Shown here: positions 15,047-22,976 of the stretch, in pieces
Layout: each line of letters opens with the position of its first letter
Position numbering within the stretch: position 1 is the first letter of the stretch
Assembly: GCF_001571265.1 (NCBI RefSeq)
Contig: NZ_BCTL01000050.1
Location: 1 to 43,680 of the forward strand
Source: Cedecea neteri NBRC 105707 = ATCC 33855
Lineage (GTDB): Bacteria > Pseudomonadota > Gammaproteobacteria > Enterobacterales > Enterobacteriaceae
Reading direction: 5' to 3'
Length of the DNA: 43,680 nt
Translations under genes and position numbers: made by a program
Notes under the pieces: model-generated
Told to the model about the DNA's origin: nothing
Database searches by the model: none
What the model saw: only the letters and a program-made list of their open reading frames with translations

Positions 15047-15694
15047 TTATTCTCTGTTTTTTAGCGCATCACGATAGCGCTGTTGCTCAACAATGCTTAG
15101 ATTGGGATCAGATAGAACACTCCGCCCCTTCACAGCAATATCATAATCAATTTGGGATTGTGTTTCATATTCTTTGCTCGGCTTAAAATAATCAGGTTGC
15201 GGTGCAGATGACGGCGCAGAATAACCGGAATATGTTTTACTCCCAGCACAACCGAGATAAGCCAGCAGACAGGCAAACAGGAAGAACAACGTCCACGCCA
15301 CATTGTATCCATTAAGCGTGTATCCGCTACCATTCACATCTGAAAACACACCATTAAACCTGACAGCATAGACAATCAGGAACGATGAAAGAATAACAGC
15401 CCTGCTTTTACCTACGCTTAAATACTTACGCATAAATTTTATCATTGGTATCAGCGTGACCGCAAACAGCCCAATAGCAGCAACAACCAGCCATATAGGG
15501 AACAGTTCGTATTTTTGTGTTATATTCTGCGATACCGTCATCAGTGATATTACTAAGAAAGCGTTAAGCAGAAAAAGCCTCAGGGCCATCGATACTTTAA
15601 CATTCTTTGATGCCTTACGGAGAAACAGCACCGGAGCCAGTGATGGTATGTTCATCAGCAGGCCAATGAAAAACACCCAATAGATAGTGTTCAT
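15047..15694 (-). CDS. Membrane protein of unknown function
   Basis: A 215-residue protein with about five hydrophobic segments in the first 150 residues, for example TIYWVFFIGLLMNIPSLAPV, LFLLNAFLVISLMTV, FPIWLVVAAIGLFAVTLIP and WTLFFLFACLLAYLGCA. A soluble C-terminal tail of about 60 residues follows. The start at ATG 15694 follows AGGAAAAG; an upstream in-frame ATG would overlap the lipoprotein gene. The 17-bp gap to the lipoprotein gene upstream indicates one operon. I cannot assign a family. Confidence 0.7.
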   Translation of the reverse strand: MNTIYWVFFIGLLMNIPSLAPVLFLRKASKNVKVSMALRLFLLNAFLVISLMTVSQNITQKYELFPIWLVVAAIGLFAVTLIPMIKFMRKYLSVGKSRAVILSSFLIVYAVRFNGVFSDVNGSGYTLNGYNVAWTLFFLFACLLAYLGCAGSKTYSGYSAPSSAPQPDYFKPSKEYETQSQIDYDIAVKGRSVLSDPNLSIVEQQRYRDALKNRE

Positions 15695-15711
15695 AGCGTC
15701 TTTTCCTGTAA

Positions 15712-16266
15712 TTACCGAGCTGCCCAACCGTTATTGGTCTTCACCAGAACAATTTGGGCTTCTTCTGGTTCAGCCATCCCCTTAACACCAGAGAACGCAT
15801 TTTTATCAACCCACCCCGGAACGCCATCCAGTTTCCACGTATAGGTCACTTGCGTGATTTTAGCGCCATAACCTTCACTCGGTTCAGTCCAACTTGTGAT
15901 CTCGGCGACAGCACGGTGACCGACACAGGCACCTTCTTTGCGATCCCAAAAATCAACCTCTTGGCTTTTGTCTGTTACTTCCAGAACATCAACACTGCTA
16001 AAACCGTTAGACTGCTGTGAAACAGTGAGCAGCCCTTGTTCAACAAGTCCTTTAAGGATTTCATCACTGGCACTGTATCCGGCAGAACGGTAGCCGCGAT
16101 TAACCTTAACCGGAAAACCTTTGTTGAATACAATGTCGTTGCCCTGCAGGGAGTAGCACAGCTTTGATTGTGATATTTTCGCGTTGATCGCTTTTTCAAA
16201 GTCGCCCTTCTCACCACATCCCGCCAGAAAAAGAGCTGTGCCAGCAACGAGTAAAATCTTCTTCAT
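15712..16266 (-). CDS. Lipoprotein of unknown function
   Basis: A 184-residue protein with a clear lipobox: MKKILLVAGTALFLAGCGEK, cleaved before the Cys. The mature part is soluble, with two further Cys (KLCYSL and EGACVGH) that could form a disulfide. The start at 16266 follows AGGAAG. It is the first gene of a two-gene operon with the membrane protein, so the pair may act together in the envelope. No known domain is recognised. Confidence 0.72.
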   Translation of the reverse strand: MKKILLVAGTALFLAGCGEKGDFEKAINAKISQSKLCYSLQGNDIVFNKGFPVKVNRGYRSAGYSASDEILKGLVEQGLLTVSQQSNGFSSVDVLEVTDKSQEVDFWDRKEGACVGHRAVAEITSWTEPSEGYGAKITQVTYTWKLDGVPGWVDKNAFSGVKGMAEPEEAQIVLVKTNNGWAAR

Positions 16267-16444
16267 CTTCCTATCCATCCCGATAATCAAAAATGCTGTT
16301 ATGTAGAGGTAGCCTGCTGCGCACCAGTAGCCGTTACAGCTTGCTTTGACAGACATAACGAAGCAAAACCACCTGATTAACCAATTGATAGGATTCAATT
16401 ATTTTTGTGGTCCGTCATATCGTTTGTAACGATCAAAAACAAAA

Positions 16445-16534
16445 TAACGATAGATGTTACCTATCGTTAAATTTACATCGATCGATAAAATCAATTAAAA
16501 TACCGATCGATAAATCATTTTCAATCGCTATAAT
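16445..16534 (+). promoter_or_regulatory. Repeat-rich promoter region
   Basis: A 9-bp inverted repeat TAACGATAG/CTATCGTTA (16445-16469) is followed by two direct copies of CGATCGATAAA (16479-16489 and 16504-16514, 25 bp apart) and a TATAAT (16529-16534). No good -35 box is present where the second repeat lies, so the repeats may bind an activator. A further ACCGATCATTTT at 16564 partly repeats the motif. Confidence 0.5.
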
Positions 16535-16594
16535 CTATCAATAAGTTATTATTGATCTGCAATACCGATCATTTTCTTGCTAGAGGAATCGTTA

Positions 16595-16639
16595 ATGAGT
16601 AAAGTAAACCAGAGGGCCACCAGACAGTTTACGAGCTAG
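16595..16639 (+). CDS. Possible 14-residue peptide or gene remnant
   Basis: MSKVNQRATRQFTS with TAG, preceded by AGAGGA at good spacing and by the repeat-rich promoter. It is too short to judge. The same frame continues with FKWIER and then TIRQAANVDLWPLDSFD between further stops, so it may be the start of a decayed small gene. Bases 16640-16887 hold nothing else that I can support. Confidence 0.25.
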   Translation: MSKVNQRATRQFTS

Positions 16640-16887
16640 TTCAAGTGGATAGAGCGTTGAACCATAAGACAAGCGGCTAATGTCGATTTATGGCCTTTAG
16701 ATAGCTTTGATTAATGCAACATCAGGGAAAGCCACAATGAATGATGCCATTAGCTGATTGGATAAAAAGGTCATAGGCTTCTTTCACTATCAATTGACAC
16801 AACATTTTTGATCTCCAGCGACAATACAGCGCTGGTTATGAACTCTTTACGCCTATTTTTACGTTTTACTGTTTATATGGAGTTAAC

Positions 16888-17265
16888 ATGAAAAAATTGT
16901 TTATCGCGGCACTGCTGATCCTGCCGCTTACTGCTTGCACTACATATGGCAATAAATCCCTGAAAGACGAATCCCAACAGACCGTAAAAACAAAAATCGT
17001 TAAAGGGAAAACTACCCAGCAAGATGTTATTAACTCATTCGGTGAGCCTCAGACGCGAGCCACCAATGACGGTCAGGAAATGTGGTCCTATTCCAGTATG
17101 TCAGGCGAAAGTCAGATCTCGAACTACATTCCCGGATTAGCTCTGCTGAAAAACAGTAGCACAGCGCATATGAATTCGTTAGAGATTTGGTTCAAGGGGA
17201 ATGTTGTTGACCGATATAATTTCAGTCAGACGGCGAGTAAGGTTTCGCGTGGGTTGTTGGATTAA
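16888..17265 (+). CDS. SmpA/OmlA (BamE)-like lipoprotein
   Basis: A 125-residue outer-membrane-type lipoprotein. The signal and lipobox MKKLFIAALLILPLTACTTY are followed by KIVKGKTTQQDVINSFGEPQ, the typical helix-and-GxP motif of SmpA/OmlA-fold proteins, and then EMWSYSS and LEIWFKGNVVDRY strands. The true BamE is in the assembly complex; a plasmid- or island-borne homologue like this is usually of unknown role. GGAG precedes the ATG, and a terminator follows the gene. Confidence 0.75.
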   Translation: MKKLFIAALLILPLTACTTYGNKSLKDESQQTVKTKIVKGKTTQQDVINSFGEPQTRATNDGQEMWSYSSMSGESQISNYIPGLALLKNSSTAHMNSLEIWFKGNVVDRYNFSQTASKVSRGLLD

Positions 17266-17278
17266 AAATATTTGATGT

Positions 17279-17311
17279 AGAGCCTACAAAAAACATTTAT
17301 TTTTAGGCTCT
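17279..17311 (+). terminator. Rho-independent terminator
   Basis: Arms AGAGCCTA and TAGGCTCT are separated by a 17-base AT-rich loop and followed by TTTATTTT, just after the SmpA/OmlA-like gene. Confidence 0.75.
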
Positions 17312-17343
17312 TTTATTTTCGAAGTTTACCCTATATTAAAAAA

Positions 17344-17763
17344 TCATTCCTGTTCCTCATCAAGTTTTCTCTCATATTTTCTTTTTATATATTTCGCCGA
17401 ATTTTCTATATAAGGGTAAACTGTACTTTCATTTATATTCATTTTATCGAGATCCTCAAGTATTGTTTCTTTGTCATCATGACTAATAATTATCCGTTCA
17501 ATCATGATCTCTGGAGTTCCAAAGTCTGGCATAATCATCTCTGTACCAAAAAGCAGAAATGAGCCAGATTGAGAAACAATTCTGCCATTGCTTTTCTTAC
17601 CTTTAACACAAACAATATTTTTTAGATCATTAGGAATTATTTTATGAAGGAAATAAGCTTTATCTTCTTTTATAAAATGAAGCAATCGTCCTACTTCTGA
17701 AAGACTGTTAAAGGCTTGAATCTTAGAAATTGACTCCGATTTATTTTTATCTCCCTTATATAA
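17344..17763 (-). pseudogene. C-terminal part of the FRG gene, beyond an in-frame UAG
   Basis: After the TAG at 17764-17766 the same frame continues as LYKGDKNKSESISKIQAF and onward to RLLHFIKEDKAYFLHKI and ends with TGA at 17344. FRG-domain proteins usually continue with a region like FIK..K.YF....I....L.....V, so this is the genuine end of the protein. The complete reading frame 17344-18744 would be about 466 codons with one UAG. A TTG at 17685 could reinitiate a fragment of 113 residues. Confidence 0.65.
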
Positions 17764-18744
17764 CTAAAACTCTTCCTCAGTCAATAAATACTCTTCCCGT
17801 TGAAGATTATTCCCAATAGTCTCTTTATCATTCACAGATAATCTTGATATATTTGAAAGACAACTAACAGTATCTGAATCAAAATACTTTATTGATTTCT
17901 GATTTATGAAAAAAACTATCACTTCTCCATCGTTTTCATTTCTGTTCGATGAACAGGCAAAATAAAGAGCCATTAACGGATTTGAAGTTATATCTAATAA
18001 ACGCGTAGGTAATGAATAATGCTGCATGCGAACGAGTTTTTCTAAAGTCGTTTTATCTTCATGAAAATCGTTAGGGTTTTCTACTAACAATTCCGTTGCC
18101 ATAACATTTTCATGCTTTCTATATAAATAACGCCCACTTTCATTAGTTCTATTGATAGAGGGTTCAAGTTTGTATATTACATCGCTATGACCTCGATAGA
18201 AAATATCATACCCTTTCCGTTTTGGCTTCGACAAAACATGTTCCATAAAAATATGTAATGAAGTAGCTCGAAAGGAAATGAATTTTTCAGATGCTTTATC
18301 CTCTGTCGGAATACGAACATCATCCATTTCTACAATATTTTGAAGCTCAATGCCTTCACTTTCAATAATAGAATAAAAATCCAGATCTTTAATAGCCCAG
18401 TGTGTTCTCATAATTTCATATTTTGAAAGACCAAGCGAAGGTAGAACTATATTATTTATTTCTCCATTATGAATTCTATGCGTGAAAGTGTACTCAAATT
18501 CAACTTTGTATTTGTCTGCAGTTATAGATTTCAATGCCCCCACAAATGCATCGCCCTGTAGATTTTCCATAAGGAATAAACAAAGGAGCGTTTTAATTTC
18601 CTCTATCTGTTCTTTTGTAAGCTCTTTATATTTTCTAATTATTTTATCTTCAGTATGTTCCAAAAAACGTGATCTAGTAAAATCGTAACTACCATTAGCT
18701 TCACTCCATGCTTGAGTATCTGCTGTAACAAAAAGGTTATACAA
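17764..18744 (-). CDS. FRG-domain protein, N-terminal portion up to a UAG
   Basis: 326 residues before the stop. The FRG signature is clear: DIFYRGHSD (the F-R-G box) and RMQHYSLPTRLLDITSNPLMALYFAC. FRG domains occur in several candidate anti-phage proteins, but their chemistry is not settled. The first 150 residues are an unrecognised domain. Translation starts at TTG 18742-18744, which is preceded by a near-perfect AAGGAGG at good spacing. It lies 66 bp downstream of the restriction-endonuclease-like gene on the same strand, so the two form an operon. The protein is cut by a UAG at 17764-17766, with the expected C-terminus beyond it. Confidence 0.75.
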   Translation of the reverse strand: MYNLFVTADTQAWSEANGSYDFTRSRFLEHTEDKIIRKYKELTKEQIEEIKTLLCLFLMENLQGDAFVGALKSITADKYKVEFEYTFTHRIHNGEINNIVLPSLGLSKYEIMRTHWAIKDLDFYSIIESEGIELQNIVEMDDVRIPTEDKASEKFISFRATSLHIFMEHVLSKPKRKGYDIFYRGHSDVIYKLEPSINRTNESGRYLYRKHENVMATELLVENPNDFHEDKTTLEKLVRMQHYSLPTRLLDITSNPLMALYFACSSNRNENDGEVIVFFINQKSIKYFDSDTVSCLSNISRLSVNDKETIGNNLQREEYLLTEEEF

Positions 18745-18810
18745 TTTATGCCTCCTTATACTTAAAATGAACTAAATGTCATTACAATTACTATTTAATT
18801 AATCCTCTAC

Positions 18811-19752
18811 TTAATATCCACCAAAAGAACTAATGGGAAGGTATGCTTCTCCTGTCTGCGATGAATGCCTTCTCACTCGTGAAATTATATCGTCAAACTT
18901 CATACCACCAGATAAGAACAAATACAAATGGCTATAATCTAGCAATATAAGTGGGGTGCGACTGCCAGATGACTCTTTTATAGCAACTGATGAATATCCA
19001 GAAATCGATATCATTATTGCCATAGTATTGTCTGCCATTTTGTTAACTTTTGCTTTCAAAGTGTCAATATCAATAGCATCAGACTGTGTTTTTTGGAACT
19101 TCAACTCAACTATATATGTGGTTCCCTCAACAGTTAACGCACCATCCACCTGTCTACCATTAGTTTTGTATGGTTTTCTGCTAATTATCTCACAGAAATC
19201 AGTAAGCCTAAAAAACCATTCTTCAAATGCATAACCGCCATTTTGTGTTCCAATGTCTTTATGCAAATTTTCAAACTCTGATCTTAATTTTAGTAAATCA
19301 GTTTCAGAACGTTTTACTTCTTCCCTTTCTTTTTTCGACCGATCTCTATATTCTTTTTTTTCTCTCTCGTTTTGAGATTTCTCTTTCTGTTTTGAGATAT
19401 ATATCCTTAACTCTTGAACTGATTTATTTGCCGATAATATCATTTGCTGAGAGTCCTCCCACCCCCTTAAATCAGGAAATGATATTTGCTCAGACAAATT
19501 AATTGCCATTGTACAAATAACACTATTTCCTTTAGGATTACTCTGCAATTTTGGGAATAAGCGGTCTAAAAAATTCCGTTTTGATTCATCCTCACGCCAT
19601 GTTGATATAAAACTTTCTGAGATATGACAAGATAACAAAAATTTTTTCAACGCAGGTTTTCGCCAAAATGATCTCAAAAGAGCCTCATAGACTAACGTAA
19701 TCAAGACAGGAGTAATCTGAATGTCCAAATCGATATCCTTACTATCGAGCAA
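18811..19752 (-). CDS. Restriction-endonuclease-like protein with coiled coil
   Basis: About 313 residues. The N-terminal 110 residues are an unrecognised helical domain. A Lys/Glu-rich coiled coil covers about 115-170. The C-terminal domain has GYAFEEWFF, GRQVDGALTVEGTTYIVELKFQK and IMISISGYS, matching the E...D...ExK core of Mrr-like PD-(D/E)XK endonucleases. It is probably a DNA-cleaving defence protein acting with the FRG gene downstream. The start is uncertain: TTG at 19750-19752 has no good ribosome site, and the frame is open upstream as SAQHWSLLDSKD without any ATG or GTG. The 5' end may be damaged. Confidence 0.6.
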   Translation of the reverse strand: MLDSKDIDLDIQITPVLITLVYEALLRSFWRKPALKKFLLSCHISESFISTWREDESKRNFLDRLFPKLQSNPKGNSVICTMAINLSEQISFPDLRGWEDSQQMILSANKSVQELRIYISKQKEKSQNEREKKEYRDRSKKEREEVKRSETDLLKLRSEFENLHKDIGTQNGGYAFEEWFFRLTDFCEIISRKPYKTNGRQVDGALTVEGTTYIVELKFQKTQSDAIDIDTLKAKVNKMADNTMAIMISISGYSSVAIKESSGSRTPLILLDYSHLYLFLSGGMKFDDIISRVRRHSSQTGEAYLPISSFGGY

Positions 19753-19772
19753 TGACCAGTGCTGCGCACTAA

Positions 19773-19910
19773 CTATTTATAAATAGATGATAGAGTTTTA
19801 CCATGATACTTCGCTATGAAAAACTCAATGCTGGGCAAGTAGTAGTAAAAACAAATTGCCAACAAGAGTGATTGAAAAAACATCAAAAACAGATAGTTAC
19901 GATCACTCAT
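19773..19910 (-). CDS. Small single-span membrane protein
   Basis: 45 residues: MSDRNYLFLMFFQSLLLAICFYYYLP, then a short basic tail. The first ATG overlaps the stop of the gene upstream (ATGAGTGA), giving probable translational coupling. One strong hydrophobic segment occupies residues 7-25. The stop is TAG. It may work with the 201-residue protein or be a leftover. Confidence 0.4.
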   Translation of the reverse strand: MSDRNYLFLMFFQSLLLAICFYYYLPSIEFFIAKYHGKTLSSIYK

Positions 19911-20508
19911 GTATCGCAAACGTGATTTTAAGCCTATCAACAGCCTGAGATAACGCCTCATAGAGGTCGCCCTCACTCTCATGCCCGAACTCACCGTTCC
20001 TGAACATTACCACATAGCCATTGGTCAGATCTCGCATATGGGTAAGGTTTATCAGCTCGATAGCTATTCTGATGTCTGTACTTTTGTATTCAGCTACTGG
20101 ATAGCACATGTCAGCGTGAAGTACGATACCGCCAAGGGCTTCCACTTCGGATAAGAAGTTATCTTCGGCTATGGCCTTACGCAGATCTAGCAGGCTAAGC
20201 GCATTCATCAATGCGGCTTCATCTGGTGCATTGACTTTCACCCTGCCACAGTAATAATAATCATCCAGAACACTAACGGGCGTGTTGGGATGCTGGCTGT
20301 TGTAGGTTTGGGTTTCTGACATCAGCGATCTGATTGTTTCTTCGCTGACTTGGCTGAGTTCAGAAATCAATCTTCCATACACATTTACCATTCGCGCCTT
20401 ATCGTATTCATCTGCTGATTCAGACAGAAAGAAAGAAAGAACCGTAATCTTTGATAATGGTATGTTTTCATTGGCGTTAAAGAGCGTAATGATTTTAATA
20501 TTATTCAT
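19903..20508 (-). CDS. Hypothetical protein
   Basis: A 201-residue soluble protein, less AT-rich than its neighbours, with no family I recognise. It begins MNNIKIITLFNANENIPLSK and has a run of acidic helices (DEAALMNALSLLDLRKAIAE). AAAAAGGAAAA lies 6-7 bases before the ATG. It lies between the RepL-like gene and the nuclease gene on the same strand. Confidence 0.6.
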   Translation of the reverse strand: MNNIKIITLFNANENIPLSKITVLSFFLSESADEYDKARMVNVYGRLISELSQVSEETIRSLMSETQTYNSQHPNTPVSVLDDYYYCGRVKVNAPDEAALMNALSLLDLRKAIAEDNFLSEVEALGGIVLHADMCYPVAEYKSTDIRIAIELINLTHMRDLTNGYVVMFRNGEFGHESEGDLYEALSQAVDRLKITFAIHE

Positions 20509-20670
20509 TGTTTGATTTTCCTTTTTTTTTTATTTTTAATACCATATTTGTTTTAGAAAAATCAAATTTAACTCAGGTTATATAAAAAACATTTCACACG
20601 ACGTTTATATATGAAGCATTCTCGCTCATCTTATTTACTCAATAACGACACATCATCTGTGTAAATACCT

Positions 20671-21435
20671 TTAAATATTATCCCAATCTAACGGTTCTTC
20701 TGGTGGTAAAAGAGTTGCGGCCTCAACAGCGATACATCCTCCCATCCTTTTACTCATCATCGCTCCTTGGCGCTTTTTAGCCTGTAATCTTGCGATTAAC
20801 AAATCTATATCCTCTTGGCTATTTACGTCTTCTATGACTGACTCAATTGATCTATCTTCTTCTTTAATGTTTTTATTTCTTCGGTCAATGCTGGCAACGC
20901 TTTCTGGTTGTTCTTCCATTACTTCTTTCTTTTTTACAATCTCTGAAACAAAGCGAGCACGATCACCATTGAAGACAATAGCTGGGTTTATAAAATACCA
21001 GTTTTTTTCATTAGTTTTAGCAATAATACGTTTCTCTATAAGTTCTTTTATCCCCCGGTAAAAGATAGACTCAGACAAAGCAAATTGATCTATTTTTTCT
21101 GCGAGCGACATTGCTTTTTTACAACTCAGATAAAAGTGATCTTTCCCAATCGCATCCTGATATATACGTAAAAAGATAAAAAATACTTTGTAAGCTGTTT
21201 TCGTTAAATCAAAGTACGCTTTTATCTGGGAGGTGTAGAGCTTAATGAACTCTTCTTTATCGACCTCTTGTGTATGTACGATATTGGAAAAATAAGTTTT
21301 GCTGGTATCCTTCCTTTCAATAAGTTCTGTTCCTCTTGAAACAGTCAGGTTTCTCTTTCTTGTTTCAATCTTTAGCTCGATCTCAAAGCAAAAAGGATTT
21401 AAGCCTAAATCTAAATCAACTTCTATTTCATTCAT
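20671..21435 (-). CDS. Plasmid-type replication initiator, RepL-like
   Basis: A 254-residue protein. Its central region resembles RepL-type replication proteins with a winged helix: KAYFDLTKTAYKVFFIFL, LSESIFYRGIKELIEKRII and YFINPAIVFNGDRARFVSE, the last being the typical (N)P..FNGDR strand of these initiators. The C-terminal tail is variable and ends PPEEPLDWDNI. AAGAGGCA precedes the ATG. Four 21-bp iterons lie 170-250 bp upstream. This suggests that the island replicates as a circle after excision. The family call comes from motif memory. Confidence 0.6.
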   Translation of the reverse strand: MNEIEVDLDLGLNPFCFEIELKIETRKRNLTVSRGTELIERKDTSKTYFSNIVHTQEVDKEEFIKLYTSQIKAYFDLTKTAYKVFFIFLRIYQDAIGKDHFYLSCKKAMSLAEKIDQFALSESIFYRGIKELIEKRIIAKTNEKNWYFINPAIVFNGDRARFVSEIVKKKEVMEEQPESVASIDRRNKNIKEEDRSIESVIEDVNSQEDIDLLIARLQAKKRQGAMMSKRMGGCIAVEAATLLPPEEPLDWDNI

Positions 21436-21603
21436 TTTATTCTTGCCTCTTGTTATTTTATTTATAATTAATTAAATACCATGCACAAAATAGATATCAA
21501 GTTTTTTTGCATATTTTTTGCGAAAATATTTTTAAAATCGCAAGTATTCCAGTGACTATAATTTAAAGCACAGTCATTTTTAATCTATAAAATGACATAG
21601 AAA

Positions 21604-21687
21604 CTGACTACAAAGTCAGGAAAGCTCACTGTACAGTCAGGAATACTGACCATAGAGTCAGGAACACTGACCGTACAGTCAGTCACC
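21604..21687. repeat. Four 21-bp iterons, probable replication origin
   Basis: Units start at 21604, 21625, 21646 and 21667 with a constant period of 21 bp. The shared pattern is CTGACC-x-TA-x-AGTCAGGAA, with an inner dyad (CTGAC..GTCAG). The second unit has CTCAC and the fourth ends AGTCAGTCACC. An even helical-phase spacing next to a rep gene is the normal form of an iteron origin. Confidence 0.8.
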
Positions 21688-22273
21688 TATTTTCGTCATA
21701 AGCCTTATACCGCAAGGGCTACAAGCCGATTTTGTCTTAATTTAATTTTGCAAGAAGTAAGAGACAATACTTAAGAGGGTTAAAAGAAACCGGGCGATTT
21801 TTTGATCGCCATATGGGGTTTCAACATTTGGCAATGATGGACTATTTTTAAGTAAAAAATATAATTTTCATTGCGAAGCTTTCCTTTTTATTGCACTAAC
21901 ATCTTTTTTGAAAATCACTGCCCTCTATGAGCTAACGCTCATGTGCTGAAGCACGGCTACGCCCTAACACTGAAATTAATATATTTTCATCTTGATAAGG
22001 TAGTTTTCATATTGGCTAGGAAAGTCGAAAAGGATCGGATTTAGATCGTTTCATCATTCTATTGTAAAACCGATCCCATGATAGAGTTTAGTGTTAAGTT
22101 TATAAAATAGGCTATTTACTCTTCAACATATGAAATATATTCACAGAATCAGCACTTAGTGATTGTTCAAGACAATCACATTGCTGGAACAGGGTTCACC
22201 CCTGTTGATGATGGATTTATCCATAAAGAAGAGCGGCGTAGCCGCCAGTTAAATACGTTATTGTGACTGGTTA
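21688..22273. other. Gene-free region with hairpins between the iterons and the small-gene operon
   Basis: No gene is visible. It contains GGCGAT-N6-ATCGCC (21793-21810); a cluster ATGAGC-TAAC-GCTCAT (21927-21942), GTGC-TGAA-GCAC (21943-21954) and GGC-TAC-GCC (21955-21963); and an 11-bp imperfect inverted repeat GGATCGGATTT/AAAACCGATCC (22032-22042 and 22066-22076). The second copy of the dispersed hairpin set follows at 22160-22245. Confidence 0.7.
22150..22245. repeat. Hairpin cluster, copy 2 of the dispersed set
   Basis: CAGCAC at 22150 is followed by TGATTGT-TCAAG-ACAATCA (22160-22178), ACAGGG-TTCAC-CCCTGT (22189-22205), ATGGAT-TT-ATCCAT (22211-22224) and GCGGC-GTA-GCCGC (22233-22245). 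The first three match copy 1 (4851-4921) in order and stems, but the loops and spacers have changed. The outer pair of the third hairpin is A-T in copy 1 and T-A here. Confidence 0.85.
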
Positions 22274-22546
22274 TTACCTGTCAATAAGATCTTCTGGTAA
22301 AACTCTGTCACGTTTCATTTTCTCCCATATTTTTTGTAGCCTCTCGCACCTTAGCTCTTGTGCCCTTTTCTCACCAATCTCCAGATAGTATTCTTCACGG
22401 CGCTCCGCTACTACCTTGCGGAGCTTCTTCAACAGTTGGTTCAAGGTTTTTAAATCAGTTGTAGCTGCTTCAGCTTGGATTTTTCTATACATATACATTA
22501 CGTAGAATTCATCAATCATATTATAACCCTTGGTTTTATCATTCAT
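22274..22546 (-). CDS. Small hypothetical protein
   Basis: About 90 residues, highly charged and helical, beginning MNDKTKGYNMIDEFYVMYMY with LKTLNQLLKKLRKVVAERREEY later. I prefer the ATG at 22546 because GAGGGAA lies four bases before it; an upstream ATG at 22594 would overlap the preceding gene. This ribosome site is buried in a 7-bp hairpin (22551-22568). It is the last gene of the run that starts at the AlpA gene. Confidence 0.5.
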   Translation of the reverse strand: MNDKTKGYNMIDEFYVMYMYRKIQAEAATTDLKTLNQLLKKLRKVVAERREEYYLEIGEKRAQELRCERLQKIWEKMKRDRVLPEDLIDR

Positions 22547-22550
22547 GTAT

Positions 22551-22568
22551 TTCCCTCTTTCGAGGGAA
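22551..22568 (-). promoter_or_regulatory. Hairpin covering the ribosome-binding site
   Basis: Read on the minus strand, TTCCCTC-GAAA-GAGGGAA has 7-bp arms and a GNRA-type loop. Its 3' arm contains the GAGG ribosome site of the 22274-22546 gene, so folding would reduce its translation. Confidence 0.55.
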
Positions 22569-22586
22569 TAATCATAATATTTAAGA

Positions 22587-22937
22587 TCAAACAACTGTCA
22601 TTTTCAGCTTCCAATAAACAGGATCTTCATTTCCATCCTGATTTATATTTCTTGAAACAAGTTCAATGATATGATCAAGATGCCAATGTAATATTTCATC
22701 CTTTAAATCATTTTTATTTACACCAGCCAAATTATTTTTAATAGAGTATTTCATTACCTCACGAGTTATCACTACATCATAAATAACTTCTGAAAGCTTA
22801 CCCCAACTCATAATATAGATTGCTGTTTCAGGATCACTTTCATAAATATTATATATCTCATCACAAAACCCTTGTAAAATGTTAGCAATAAGATGGTTTT
22901 TTGTTTTATCATAACTGTTCAATACAATCTCTTTCAT
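22587..22937 (-). CDS. Small hypothetical protein
   Basis: 116 residues, acidic, no family recognised. It begins MKEIVLNSYDKTKNHLIANI. GAGGATGAGAAA precedes the ATG. It is one of five similarly sized unknown genes downstream of alpA that share strand, spacing and AT-rich composition. Confidence 0.55.
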   Translation of the reverse strand: MKEIVLNSYDKTKNHLIANILQGFCDEIYNIYESDPETAIYIMSWGKLSEVIYDVVITREVMKYSIKNNLAGVNKNDLKDEILHWHLDHIIELVSRNINQDGNEDPVYWKLKMTVV

Positions 22938-22976
22938 TTTCTCATCCTCACTTTTCAGTTAATAGTCAGTAAAAAA

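Noticed and set aside
16595..16760. A longer gene continuing from MSKVNQRATRQFTS
   Set aside because: Continuing requires reading through TAG, TGA and TAA within 40 codons, so it is at best a remnant.
4434..18744. General recoding of UAG in the island
   Set aside because: Only two convincing in-frame UAGs are seen, other island and chromosomal genes use UAG as a normal stop, and no suppressor tRNA is visible. Recoding is possible but not supported; decay is simpler.
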